11,861 nucleotides of DNA from Cochliopodium minus (Eukaryota > Discosea > Himatismenida > Cochliopodiidae), in NCBI GenBank assembly GCA_024220525.1, contig JAMYWO010000140.1, forward strand, positions 76,914 through 88,774, in the 5' to 3' direction. This document shows, one piece after another, positions 1 to 9,247 of the stretch. The notes below the pieces were generated by a model. It saw nothing but the letters and a program-made list of their open reading frames with translations. It ran no database searches and was not told the DNA's origin. Position numbers and translations under genes: made by a program. The first letter of the stretch is position 1, and each line of letters starts with the position of its first letter.

Positions 1-116
1 TTTATTTTTTTATTTTTTATTTTTTATTTTTTATTTTTTATTTTTTATTTTTTTTATTTTTATATTTTTATATTTTTTTATTTTTTATTTTTTTAATCTT
101 TTTATTTTTTTTTTTA
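1..116. repeat. T-rich simple repeat, period 7 (ATTTTTT)
   Basis: The single A's fall at 12, 19, 26, 33, 40 and 47, which is a clean seven-base period. It then decays into irregular T/A tract up to the exon edge at 118. Read on the minus strand this is the start of the intron that follows the last visible exon of the PLOD-like gene. It may also be the point where an assembly stopped. Confidence 0.85.
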
Positions 117-117
117 C

Positions 118-1805
118 CGAGATTGTTTATCAAATTTTGATATATTTGCTTTTTTTGAATAACTGAAATAAGGTTGATGCGAAGAACAATCTTCTTTTTG
201 GGGTGAAACAAACTATCAATGGACTTCAAAAATTTGTCCGGGTTTGCAGATTGATCGGTCAAGTAGAGGGCAACAAGAATTTTTTTTTCATCAGCTCGTA
301 TTTTTGTTGGCGGAGATTTCTTTTTGAAGGGTGGCGTAATGGATTTGGTTGATGGGAAAAAGTTTTGAAGACTTCTCAGAAAAGCTTTGGCGTTACCATT
401 TGGAGGACCGTGCCTAAAAAGAAAAAAAAATAAAAGGATAAATTGAATTAAATAAATAATTAATAAAATAAAAAAATTAAAAAGAAAAAATTAAAAAATT
501 AAAGAAAAAATTAAATTTATTATTAAAATTAATAAAAAATTAAAAATTAAAAATTTAAAAGAATAAAATATTTTTTTAAACCCATGCACAATGAGAGGAT
601 ATGAAACATAGTTATTGTTGATCGTATTGTCGTACAAAGCGGATTTGAACTTGTAAACTCCGTTTTTGTTTGTGATCGAGTAAAAATTGTTCATATTCTC
701 CATTCCAAAAAGAGATGCGAACATGACATTTCTATAATCTAGATATATGTTGTACTTTTTTAACAAAAATGCCTTACTTTGATAATTAAAATTAATTTAA
801 AGAATTTTCAAAAATTTAATTAGATTCAAAAAAAAATAATGAATTAAAATTAATTTAAAGATTTTATATATTCAAAAAATTCAATTTGATTCAGAAAAAA
901 AATAAAAAATTAAAAATTTAAAATAGAAAAAAGTTTGCCTATAGAAAAGCTGGTCATCATATTGCGGAATTATTGCTTTTTCTTCAGATTGATAGAGATG
1001 AAGCAAAGTTTTGGCCGATCCGAAGAAAACGCCCGAATTGAGGTATCTGAATACTTCTGTTGGGCTGGATGGGTATTCTATTCAAAATAAATAAATCAAT
1101 TTTTGCGTTTAAAAGGAGTTATAAAATAAATGATAAAAGTTGTAAAAAATATTGAATTAAATTCATTTCAATTAATATCAATAATACAGCAAATGATTTT
1201 TTAAATCCATTATTGGCAGATGAGATCATATACATTTCTTCCTTCTCACGAATATTTTTTTTTTTTTTACCATTTTCCAAATTTGGATCAGGGAAGCATG
1301 CAATCTCTGCCATGAAGACAATGGAATCCTTTGGGAAGGATGATTCGTGGATCCTCTCGAGATAGTTGAGATCGTTGACCACCAAGACATCGAAAGCATC
1401 AGTGAATTGGATCTTGAGCTCATCGAATTTGGATGAGGGTAATCCCAAAGGCTCTGCCTTATTCGATTGGATATATTCAAGGAGGTCCCTCATCAAGATC
1501 AATTTATCGCCGAATCCCCTCCATTCATGCCCCAATCCTACAATGATGAAGGGAAAATCATATGCAGCGATGGATTGGATCAACAATTGCAAATCAGTGT
1601 TCAATCTGGTGGAGATGATCACGCTGATTACGCTGTCATCTTCCCCCAGCTCGATTTTATTGAGTTTCTGAGCCAAATCGAGATATCTTGGAAGATCACT
1701 GCAATTGGAGGGGAGCAAATGATCACCAAAATTGCTGATCCAAGAAATATCATCACAAACACAAAAAATAATAGAAATGAAAATGAGAAAGAAACACAAT
1801 CTCAT
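118..1805 (-). CDS. PLOD/LH3-type glycosyltransferase protein, 3' end outside window
   Basis: The likely role is sugar transfer to hydroxylysine in the secretory pathway, possibly with a lysyl hydroxylase domain further on. Exons in gene order are 1271-1805, 939-1077, 582-776 and 118-413, giving 388 codons plus one base. The ATG at 1805 opens a hydrophobic signal peptide (residues 1-17). Family features visible are 'GLGHEWRG' near 90-97, a DxxD metal motif at D136/D139 ('FTDAFDV'), 'AEIACFP' with C170, 'YLNSGVFFG' near 190-198, 'YDDQLFY' at 218-224 and 'HGHGP' at 289-293. All match in order the N-terminal glycosyltransferase domain of human LH3. Residues 334-388 ('KILVALYLTDQ' onward) resemble the following accessory domain of LH proteins. 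Junction phases agree throughout. Intron 2 uses a GC donor. Whether the Fe/2-oxoglutarate hydroxylase domain follows cannot be seen. The family call is firm; the substrate is inferred. Confidence 0.85.
777..938 (-). other. GC-AG intron with internal duplication in the PLOD-like gene
   Basis: No GT lies near the exon end after codons for 'DDQLFY'. The break TATAG/GCAAAC joined to CAAAG/TAAGGC restores the frame as 'QLFYSKAFLL', which matches the LH3 order. The intron itself carries a rough tandem duplication: 'aattaaaattaatttaaag' occurs near 785-803 and again near 843-861, each followed by a similar T/A and 'gattca' stretch. Confidence 0.65.
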
Positions 1806-1974
1806 TTTTTATTTTAATAATTCTTTAATATTTAATGATCAAAGATTGATGAAAGATTTTCATTCCAAAAAATCAGATTTTTATTGATTAATCTCAGGTT
1901 CCTTTTTTTTCGAACAACAGAAATAATAATATTGAATTAAAAGATGTAAAGTTCAATTTTAATTTTATCTTTGC

Positions 1975-3857
1975 TTATTTATATTTTTTGAGAAACTTTT
2001 TGAAACTAATCCCATATTTTTTGAGTAACTGTGTTTTAAGTCCTTCTCCAACTTTATCTTGATCAATATTTTCTAAGTTGCATTTCTTTTCGATCATATA
2101 TTCAATAGAATCCAAATCACAATTTCTATTTTCAACGATATAAGAGATAGGTGTTTTATTATTATTGTTTATGGAATTTAAATCAGATTTTTTTTCAATC
2201 AAATATTTAATGATGTTGAAAGGTACCGATTTGTTTTTACATGCATGAAGAAGGGCATGATTTTTAAAATTATTTTTTGAATTAATGTCTGCTTTGTTTT
2301 CAACCAAAAACATCAAAATTTCAAGTGTTGATTGGTTATTAGAGTATTCACAAACACAATGAATAGGAGATATATTTGAGCGATTTTTGTAATTAATGTC
2401 TGCTTTTTTTTCAAACAAAAATCTAATCATTTCGATATTTGAATTAAAGTTGAAACAATAATAGAAGAATATTTCGTCATAATTTTCATTTTCATTTTTG
2501 TATTTCAAAAAATATTTCAAGTGTTCTTCTCTCAAATTTCCATTCTTGAATAAACAGTGAAGGGGAGAATATCCGCTCACATTTTTTTGGTTTATGTCGC
2601 CTTTATTTTTAATCAAAAAATCAACAACATCTATTGAACTTTTAGATTTTGATAAACAAAATGTATGAAAAGGAGTTTCGTCATTGGTATTCACCAAATC
2701 AAAATCTACTTTGTTTTCAAACAAAAAATCCAATATTTCAATTGTAACTCGCTTATTACTTAAAGCTTTGTGAAAAAGGTTCTCTTCGAGCCAATCAGTT
2801 TGATTCAGATCACAATTCTTTTCAACCAAATATTTCACAATTTCCATAGAAAAATTTTTATTTTGAAAAACTGAAAAGAGAGGATTATTATTTTCCAAAT
2901 TTAGATCAGATTTGTGTTCAACCAAATATTTTACCATCTCCATTGAAAAATGTTGGTTTTGGCAAAGATAGAATAGAGGTGTACGAATCTCATTCTTGTG
3001 GAAATTGATATCTGATCCATTTTCAACAAACAATTTCATTGACTTCAAATTTATTGTAAACTCTTCTTTTCGGCAAAGAAGATTCAAAAAACTCTTCTTT
3101 CCCAAATTTACATCAGCATTATTTTCAATTAAAAATTCAATGATTTCAAAATTTTTTTTTGTTCCTTGTTTACAAACATAGTGGAGAGGTGTATTGGAAT
3201 TTATGTCCAAAACGTTTATTTTGGCTTTATTTTCAACCATTTTTTTGATTATTTTGAATTTTAAAAAAACTTTTTCATTATTGTATTCAATTGAGTTTTC
3301 GCAAATTAAGTGAAGAGGTGTTTGCCTATCGATTTGAATTTTGTTCAATTCACTTTTATTCTCAATCAACAAAGCAATAATTCCAAAAACACTTTGATTT
3401 ATTTCTTTAGAGCAAGCAATATGAAGAGGAGTTTGTCGATATAAGTAGCTTAAATTCACATCACATTTGTTTTCGATTAGAAATTCAGAAATGTCATATC
3501 TTTCGTCAAAAATAGAAATGTTAAGAGGAGATTGATCACAAATGTTCAAATCACTTTTATTTTCAACAAAAAATTTGACCATTTCAAAATCAATTTCATC
3601 ATTTTGAAAAAGATAAGAGATGGGAGTGTTGTTAGTTTTATCAATCAAATTCATTTCTGAATTATTTTCAATCAAATATTTCACTATTTCGGGATTATAA
3701 TTTCTTTTGGAGAGTTCCATGAGGAGAGGGCTTGAATCTGTATCTGATTCTAATTTCAAGTTTATCATTGCTTTATGTTCAACCAAATATTTTATTTTGG
3801 AAAGTTTCATATTTTTTTCTATTGCTTTCAATATGAATGGAGTATTTTGTTGTTTTT
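1975..3857 (-). CDS. Ankyrin-repeat protein, about 17 repeats
   Basis: This is probably a protein-interaction scaffold; no catalytic domain is visible. Repeats of 33-36 residues run almost the whole length, each ending in variants of 'ENKSDLN' and starting with variants of 'TPLHxxC'. I count 17 such ends. The tail is basic ('LLKKYGISFKKFLKKYK'). The first ATG in frame is at 3810, but the frame stays open upstream through 'NTPFILKAIEKN', which is the first half of a genuine repeat. The coding sequence therefore starts earlier, and an AAAAAG acceptor fits at 3859-3858. A first exon of only ATGG at 4113-4110, followed by GTAATT, would give the start 'MEKQQNTPF' in phase. That first exon is a proposal only. 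The stop is TAA at 1977-1975. The gene lies 169 bases upstream of the PLOD-like gene on the same strand. Confidence 0.85.
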
Positions 3858-4596
3858 CTTTTTAAAAAAAATAAGGACAATATTAAATTTTTTAAATTAA
3901 ATCAAAAAAAAAAAAAATCAAATTATTTATCTGACTTAAACGAAGAAAATGTAAAAAATTGTAACCCAAAGTGTGAAGATTCTTATTAAAGAATGCAAAA
4001 AAATAGGTTCCCCTTAAATTTGGGGCTAGTTTATCTGTGATCTTCTTTCCATAGTATTCTTGTGAAGGAAATGACAAAATGAAAAAAATAAAAATAAAAA
4101 AAAAATTACCCATTTTCACCAAAATTTTACGATTTTTTAAGTTATTTTTGTGTGATGTTTCTTTAATTAACCTTTCCCAAATCTAAAAAAAAGTTAATGT
4201 TATAAAAGTAGTGTCAATAAATAAAATAAAACGATTAAATATGATAAAAAAGATTTTGGAAAATGAAAATTTAAATATAAAAGAAATGAGTGTTGATATA
4301 ATGAAGAAAAGGGATTTTAATTAACAAAAGAAAAAATATAATGGATAAAATTAAAAATTACTTAACATATAACATTAAAATTTTAAATTGTAAAAATAAT
4401 TTTATTATAAAAAAGAAAAAAAAAAAAAATTCCTTACAATGTTGTTTTCTAGCTTTTGATTCCAATATTTATTTACACAAGACATTCTTCCTATTGATTG
4501 GATATCTAAATAAGAACAAATGAGAATACACAAATCTTTATTCATGTTTCCATACGAAAATAGATTCTTCACACTTTCCTCTCCTTCCTTTTTATT
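3858..4596. other. Gene-poor stretch, one doubtful 74-residue frame
   Basis: On the minus strand 4113-3892 is open from ATG, with a phenylalanine-rich start ('MGNFFFIFIF') that mimics a signal peptide. Its middle part (about 3985-4075) is less AT-rich than its surroundings. It is either a small secreted protein, or the first intron of the ankyrin gene if the ATGG mini-exon is real. I cannot decide. Plus-strand frames at 4241-4324 (27 codons) and 4341-4523 are A/T-rich and lack any family signal. The part from 4440 to 4596 may be the 3' untranslated region of the zinc-finger gene's transcript. Confidence 0.4.
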
Positions 4597-5217
4597 TTAA
4601 TGTAAATTGATGAAATGAGAAGATTTTTTTTCATTTTTCACCTTTATTTTTTTGTTGGAAATTTCTTGATTGTTTGATAATGAAAGTTTTCTTTTTTTTA
4701 TTTTAACATTATCCACAATTATATCTTGATTGTTGTTCATATCAACCTTTTTATTATTGATTTGATTATTTGAAAGGAGATTAATTTTATTTTGAAGGTC
4801 ATCATTATTTTTTTTCAGAGAAGTTATTTTTTCTTTTTTCTCAATTATTTCTTCCAAATATTTTTTTTCCCTCTCAAAATATCTTTCAATCTCTTTATTC
4901 AGATTCTTTTCTCTTTCATTGAATTTGTCGATTTGATTTTGAAGGAGAAGATTGGATTGTTTGAGTTGTTCATTTTCTTTAAGAAGATATTTCTCTTTAT
5001 CCATCATTTTGTGATATAAATTTGCAAATCTACAATCCTTCTGATGGATCCAAATAAGTTCTCTTATTTGTTGAGGATGATCACATCCAATCTCTTTCCC
5101 TACACAAAAACAGTTTTCTTTTGGACAATTCTTGAGGAGATGTTTTAGTTTCTTTTCAATCTTGATTCGAGAAAAGCATTTATCACAATTCATTTTCTCT
5201 TTTTCTTCTTTTCTCAT
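4597..5217 (-). CDS. TRAF-like zinc-finger, coiled-coil protein
   Basis: This is an uninterrupted frame of 206 residues with ATG at 5217-5215 and TAA at 4599-4597. A second ATG at residue 9 is an alternative start. Residues 11-31 read C-x2-C-x11-H-x4-C. Residues 36-62 add C36, C38, C45, H47, H58 and C62, and end H-x3-C. This spacing resembles tandem TRAF-type zinc fingers. Residues about 72-150 are a charged Glu/Lys/Asn coiled coil. Residues about 170-198 hold two basic clusters ('KIKKRK', 'KKIKVK') that could act as a nuclear import signal. There is no RING finger and no MATH domain, so the name TRAF is not justified. An adaptor or nuclear protein is inferred from domain type only. A 16-base A/T sequence recurs on both sides of the gene. 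Confidence 0.8.
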   Translation of the reverse strand: MRKEEKEKMNCDKCFSRIKIEKKLKHLLKNCPKENCFCVGKEIGCDHPQQIRELIWIHQKDCRFANLYHKMMDKEKYLLKENEQLKQSNLLLQNQIDKFNEREKNLNKEIERYFEREKKYLEEIIEKKEKITSLKKNNDDLQNKINLLSNNQINNKKVDMNNNQDIIVDNVKIKKRKLSLSNNQEISNKKIKVKNEKKSSHFINLH

Positions 5218-5602
5218 TTTTTTTTATTTTAATGTATGATATATAAATTATGACAAAGCTCATTTTTTCCAATATAATATTAAATAAAAAAATGCAGGAG
5301 GAGGTAATAAGGACAGGAAGGTTTTTGCTTGGGTTTGGGTTAACAGTAGAAATGAAGGGAAATGAAGGTAAACAGAAGTCCCCTTTTTTTCACATTTTGG
5401 ATGAAGAAAAATTTCAAAGTTCCCCTATTTCAAAGAGAAATAAAACCTTCTATCAGGGATAATTCATTTTTCCTATAATGAATAAACAGATTCTAATTCA
5501 TACATACCCATCCCCAATGAAATTCAACAAGATTTATACAGAGAAAAAACAAAAATAAAAAATGGGCCAAAGAAAAGTAACTTTTTAATTGAGCAAGTAA
5601 AA
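5218..5602. other. Spacer between zinc-finger gene and presenilin
   Basis: A plus-strand frame of 70 codons (5250-5462) begins 32 bases from the divergent start of the zinc-finger gene. It shows no known motif and is probably not a gene. Bases 5291-5350 are unusually G-rich on the plus strand for this window. Read on the minus strand they are pyrimidine-rich and lie just upstream of the zinc-finger gene, so a promoter or leader role is possible. The part from 5463 to 5602 probably belongs to the presenilin 3' untranslated region. Confidence 0.4.
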
Positions 5603-7416
5603 CTAAACAAAGATGGAATTGGAACCCAACAATAGGATGAAGGGGACCAAAAAGTATCTGGTAGTGATGAAGAAGATGATACCCAGAGCGATCGAGATGG
5701 GGAGAGCAGGGAGAGCCTTTCTAAAAATTCCCAACAAAATGAGAGTGAAAAATAAACCAGTGATGATAGCAATGAAACAAGTGAAAACAGTGATCATGTC
5801 GAACATGGCAGCTCTACCAACCAACACGCTGTAAAAAACAAAGTCACCTAGGCAAAAATTCAATGAAAAAGAAAATTAAAATTAAAAAATTAAAATTAAA
5901 AATTATAAAAAATAAATTAAAATTAAAATTAAAAATCAAAATAAAAAATCATAATAATTTTAAATAAAGATAAAATTTTTTTTACCAAGTCCCAATTTGA
6001 TTCCACGACCTGTAGGCTCTTCATCGATTTCAACTTTGTCATCGAGATCCTCATTGACCATCATGATGAAAATGCTTCCATTGTAGAGGAGGGCAGGAAT
6101 GTTTTCTTGTCTTTGTTGGGAGATGTCGACGAGTACCCTGAGAGGACCTCTGGGGCACAATACTGCGAAGACGTCATACAAAGCGATTGCGCCTTATTTT
6201 TATTTTTTTTTTGAAATGAATCAGAAAAGGATTGAGCAATTCGATTAATATGGATATGTATACAATAAAATTAAAAAATTAAATTAAATTTAATTATTTA
6301 ATTTGATCAATATGGTGCAAATTATTCACCTTTTTTTTGAAAGGTTTTTTCGAGTGATGATTATATTTTGATTGAATAAATATATTTGTTGAATATAATC
6401 TATGATAGAGATGGGTTATATAGGTTTTTTATTTTGAATCATTTCTTACCTAACAATGCCCAAGTTGTCCATTCAGGAATTCTGGTGAAAAAAACTGCCT
6501 AAATCGGGTAAATAAAATTATATTGGTAAATTTCCAAATTGTGAGAAAGGATTCATTACCATTAGAGCAGAGATGATGATCAAATAAGCCTTATTTATTA
6601 TCGCAGGAGCATACCAAAAGATGGATAGAATTCCAACGATGGTGAAGTTCCATAATATGATAGAGAGAGTGATAAAATCCATAGGAAGATTCAAAGCATC
6701 TAATACAAAACTATTTCAAGAATGTGATGTGAATATTAAAAATTATTGGTATAATTATGATAGTGATCTTTAAATATATTCAAAAAATTTTGTTACTATG
6801 CTAATAATCCACCAAACATCGCCAATAAAAGGATAGTTGCCAAAATCAACCATCCATATATCACTTTCATACATCTATATTTATACAACAAAACAAAGAC
6901 AATTGTAGTGACCGTGATCAAAGCAACAAATATGACAGCATTGATCAATGATCCCAATAATTTTGTTCCTGCAGAATCACTTGCTTGTTCATTGTAAGCC
7001 AAAACAATGCTAAAAAAAATTTATTCAAAAATTATAATCTTATTAGAATCTATTTCTTGAATATGTGATATTTAAATTAATATTTTTGGTTTCCTTTCAT
7101 TATACCTCACTTGTTGATTTGGCCCACTTAATAATTTTACAATAAATATAACGAGAAACATGGTTATTGCTACAGGTCTCAAAATTGCCAATACACTATC
7201 TGCATGTTTATCGAAAATTTCTTCTTCCTCTTCCTCTTCTTCATCCTGATTAGGAAGGTTTTGATTCTGATTGTCATTATTTTGATTATTTTGATTGTTC
7301 AAATTGTTATCTTCCTCATCTTGTGGAAAAAGAGAATAAAGTCAAATATGCAAATATTATTATCATCAAGATTTACCATTGATATTTATATCTTCCAATG
7401 GTTGATAATTGCTCAT
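5603..7416 (-). CDS. Presenilin, catalytic subunit of gamma-secretase-type intramembrane protease
   Basis: Presenilin is an aspartyl protease that cleaves transmembrane helices, working in animals with nicastrin, APH-1 and PEN-2. Exons in gene order are 7377-7416, 7106-7319, 6797-7009, 6560-6710, 6450-6498, 5986-6192 and 5603-5847. All six junctions keep frame and the sum is 372 codons plus TAG. Residues 14-47 are Asn/Gln-rich and then eight glutamates, a cytosolic leader. TM1 is near 55-77. 'LYKYRC', 'WNF' and 'PEWTTWALL' follow in family order. Catalytic motifs are 'LYDVFAVLCP' with D229 in TM6, GLGD at 290-293 with D293 in TM7, and 'KALPALPIS' with PALP at 338-341. Only 64 residues separate the two aspartates, against 128 in human PSEN1 (D257, D385), so the loop where human presenilin is self-cleaved is much shorter. 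Introns are 57, 96, 86, 61, 257 and 138 bases. The identification is firm. Confidence 0.96.
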
Positions 7417-7578
7417 TTATGGGATCAATTTTAATTTTTATAAATTTAACCAAAAAAAAGAGATTCTAAAACAAAGAATAGGAATTCAAAACCCATATTG
7501 AACAAGATTTTAGATTTATTTATTTTAACATTCATTTCAATTGTCTCATAATAGAAAATTCAAAGGAATATTTTTAAA

Positions 7579-8962
7579 TTAGCTTGAAATATCGACATAT
7601 TTATTGCTTATTTCATAACTGTTGATCAATCTCTCAATCAATTCAGCTTTGGTTCCTTCCTCACTGAGAAAATTCTCACCACAAATCTTCTTGAGCAAAG
7701 CGATGTTCAAGAATTCGAGTTTGATGGTCAATGATTGAGGAGTATCGTTATGATCCTTTTCAATGTAAGAATAGATGGCTATAAATAAAAATGTTATAAA
7801 TATTTTTCAAAAGTAATTTAGATCTGATGAATGCTTTATACATAACAATTTATTATTTAAAAAATAGGTTTACATCCTCTTTCTCTTGGTTGTTCTCCTC
7901 TCTGAAGAGCGAGTTCACTTTCTATCCCGAAATATCTTTCAAAGTTGAAATCACTTTCGATCTTGGTGGAGTGATTCACTTTAGCACCTTCCTCCACAGA
8001 AAGGGTGTGAGTGTATTCCACATGTTTTATTTCAGAGTTTCCTTTGATCTTAACATGATTCCCACCCACATAGTCACAGTTCATATCTTTAAGCACCAAA
8101 GAGTGGGCAACAACACCATTAAGAGTTGGCTTAAAATTAAGAAAGAAAAATTTATTTTTTTTCAACTTTTTTTGGAAATTTTTTTTTTACATTTTTCATA
8201 TATTCTTCTGGGAGATAATTTTTCAATCCTTGTGGCATGAAATAACTGAAAATGGATTCGTATCCACGCAAATTTGCCTTGAAAGCCACAATGCTGTTGA
8301 TTTTTGATCCGACATACACCGACATATCCACATTTTTAGACAGAATTTGAGTGGTGTCTATTTTACCCTGTACTTTCATATTTTCACTGTCTATGCCTAA
8401 TTTTGTTTTGAGGACTTTGATGCGTATTTATTTGTTGTATTAAAAGTAAGTTTTTTAAACTATTTTTTTTTTTTTTTTTACCTCCATTCACTTCAATACT
8501 GTTTGAAACAAGAGATCCACCAATAGAAGTGTATCCATTTATCTCTGTTCTTTGTGCTTCCACATTTCCATCTTAATTTGAATATTAAATGAAATTTAGG
8601 GAAATATAATTTATTGAAATTGAGGTAATTACCCAATGTAGCATGTCCATTTATTTCCTATTCATTCAGTCAAAAACAAATAATTAATTAATATTCGGAC
8701 TTTTCTAATAAATTACCAATTTATTTGTATGCAAATCTTCAGTGATAGATCCACTTCCATTTATTTGGAACTTGTTTGATTTGCCTCCACTAGTTGATCC
8801 ATATCCATTGATTTCAAATCTTGAATACTTTGTGTCTTGGAGTTCTTTTGCTTTTTTGATGGATCTTTTTGGCAAAAATTCTGTGTTGAAATTCATCTTG
8901 GAAAAATTGAATAATTTGATATTGGAATGTTTGCTGGTTTTCTTGAATTTTATCTGTTTCAT
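7579..8962 (-). CDS. Bactofilin-like beta-helix protein with SAP-like C-terminal segment
   Basis: Exons in gene order are 8717-8962, 8633-8657, 8482-8571, 8191-8396, 7874-8129 and 7579-7778. Every junction is in phase and the model is 340 codons plus TAA. ATG is at 8962-8960. Residues 1-48 are basic. From 49 the chain repeats 'xxEINGxxxxxGxxxx' with ING or VNG at 51, 67, 84, 101 and 118, a period of 16-17 residues. It continues through 'VQGKI' and 'GSKINSIVAF' to 'GNHVKIKGNSEIKHVEY' near 212-228. This is the pattern of polymer-forming cytoskeletal (bactofilin, COG1664) proteins, closest by eye to Firmicutes forms starting 'ISGSGSxSGG'. Residues 291-326 ('LNIALLKKICGEN', then 'GTKAELIERLI') resemble a SAP DNA/RNA-binding motif. 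In bacteria such proteins form non-polar filaments; here location and partners are unknown. The exon model is secure, the bactofilin call good, the SAP call moderate. Confidence 0.85.
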
Positions 8963-9204
8963 TTCTGAATTTTTTTTTTTTGATTTAATTTATCTTTTTT
9001 TGCTTTGCCAATAAAATTGCCTTTTATATTTTTTTTTTCTCCACAACAAGATGGTCAATTTAACAAGATAAAATTTGTTGAATTAAAAATTTGCTGATTA
9101 TTATTTAATTAAAATTAAAAAGAATTGATAAAATTTAAAAAAACTTTATAAAGTAAAGGAAGTTGTTTGTTTATTAAATATTAAATATTTCTCCAAAATT
9201 GTTG

Positions 9205-9246
9205 TGTGTTTTGTTTTGTTTTTTTTTTGTTTTGTTTTTGTTTTTT
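9205..9246. repeat. TTTTG-type simple repeat next to ankyrin gene stop
   Basis: Irregular units of four to ten T's, each ended by G, lie directly after the stop codon of the minus-strand ankyrin gene. On the transcript this would be a run of CAAAA-like units in the 3' untranslated region. The surrounding 8963-9247 spacer is otherwise plain A/T-rich DNA. Confidence 0.6.
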
Positions 9247-9247
9247 C

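Noticed and set aside
2996-3181. Plus-strand frame of 61 codons inside the ankyrin gene
   Set aside because: It is antisense to a strongly supported repeat-coding frame and has no motif of its own.
4241-4324. 27-codon plus-strand frame starting MIKKILEN
   Set aside because: It is short and A-rich, with no splice partner and no family resemblance.
4015-5430. Octamer AGGGGAAC on the minus strand near 4018 and 5425, thought to be part of a repeated element
   Set aside because: The flanking bases do not align, so two copies of eight bases are not evidence of an element.
6340-6420. Possible C/D snoRNA in presenilin intron 5, from a TGATGA on the plus strand and an ATTATATT/AATATAAT inverted repeat
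   Set aside because: No matching D box (CTGA) at a suitable distance, and short A/T inverted repeats are expected by chance here.
7204-7434. Plus-strand hydrophobic frame of 76 codons
   Set aside because: It is the antisense of presenilin exons 1 and 2; the hydrophobicity comes from the complement of Asn/Glu codons.
7827-8240. Plus-strand frame of 137 codons
   Set aside because: It runs across two in-phase exons and an intron of the bactofilin-like gene on the other strand.
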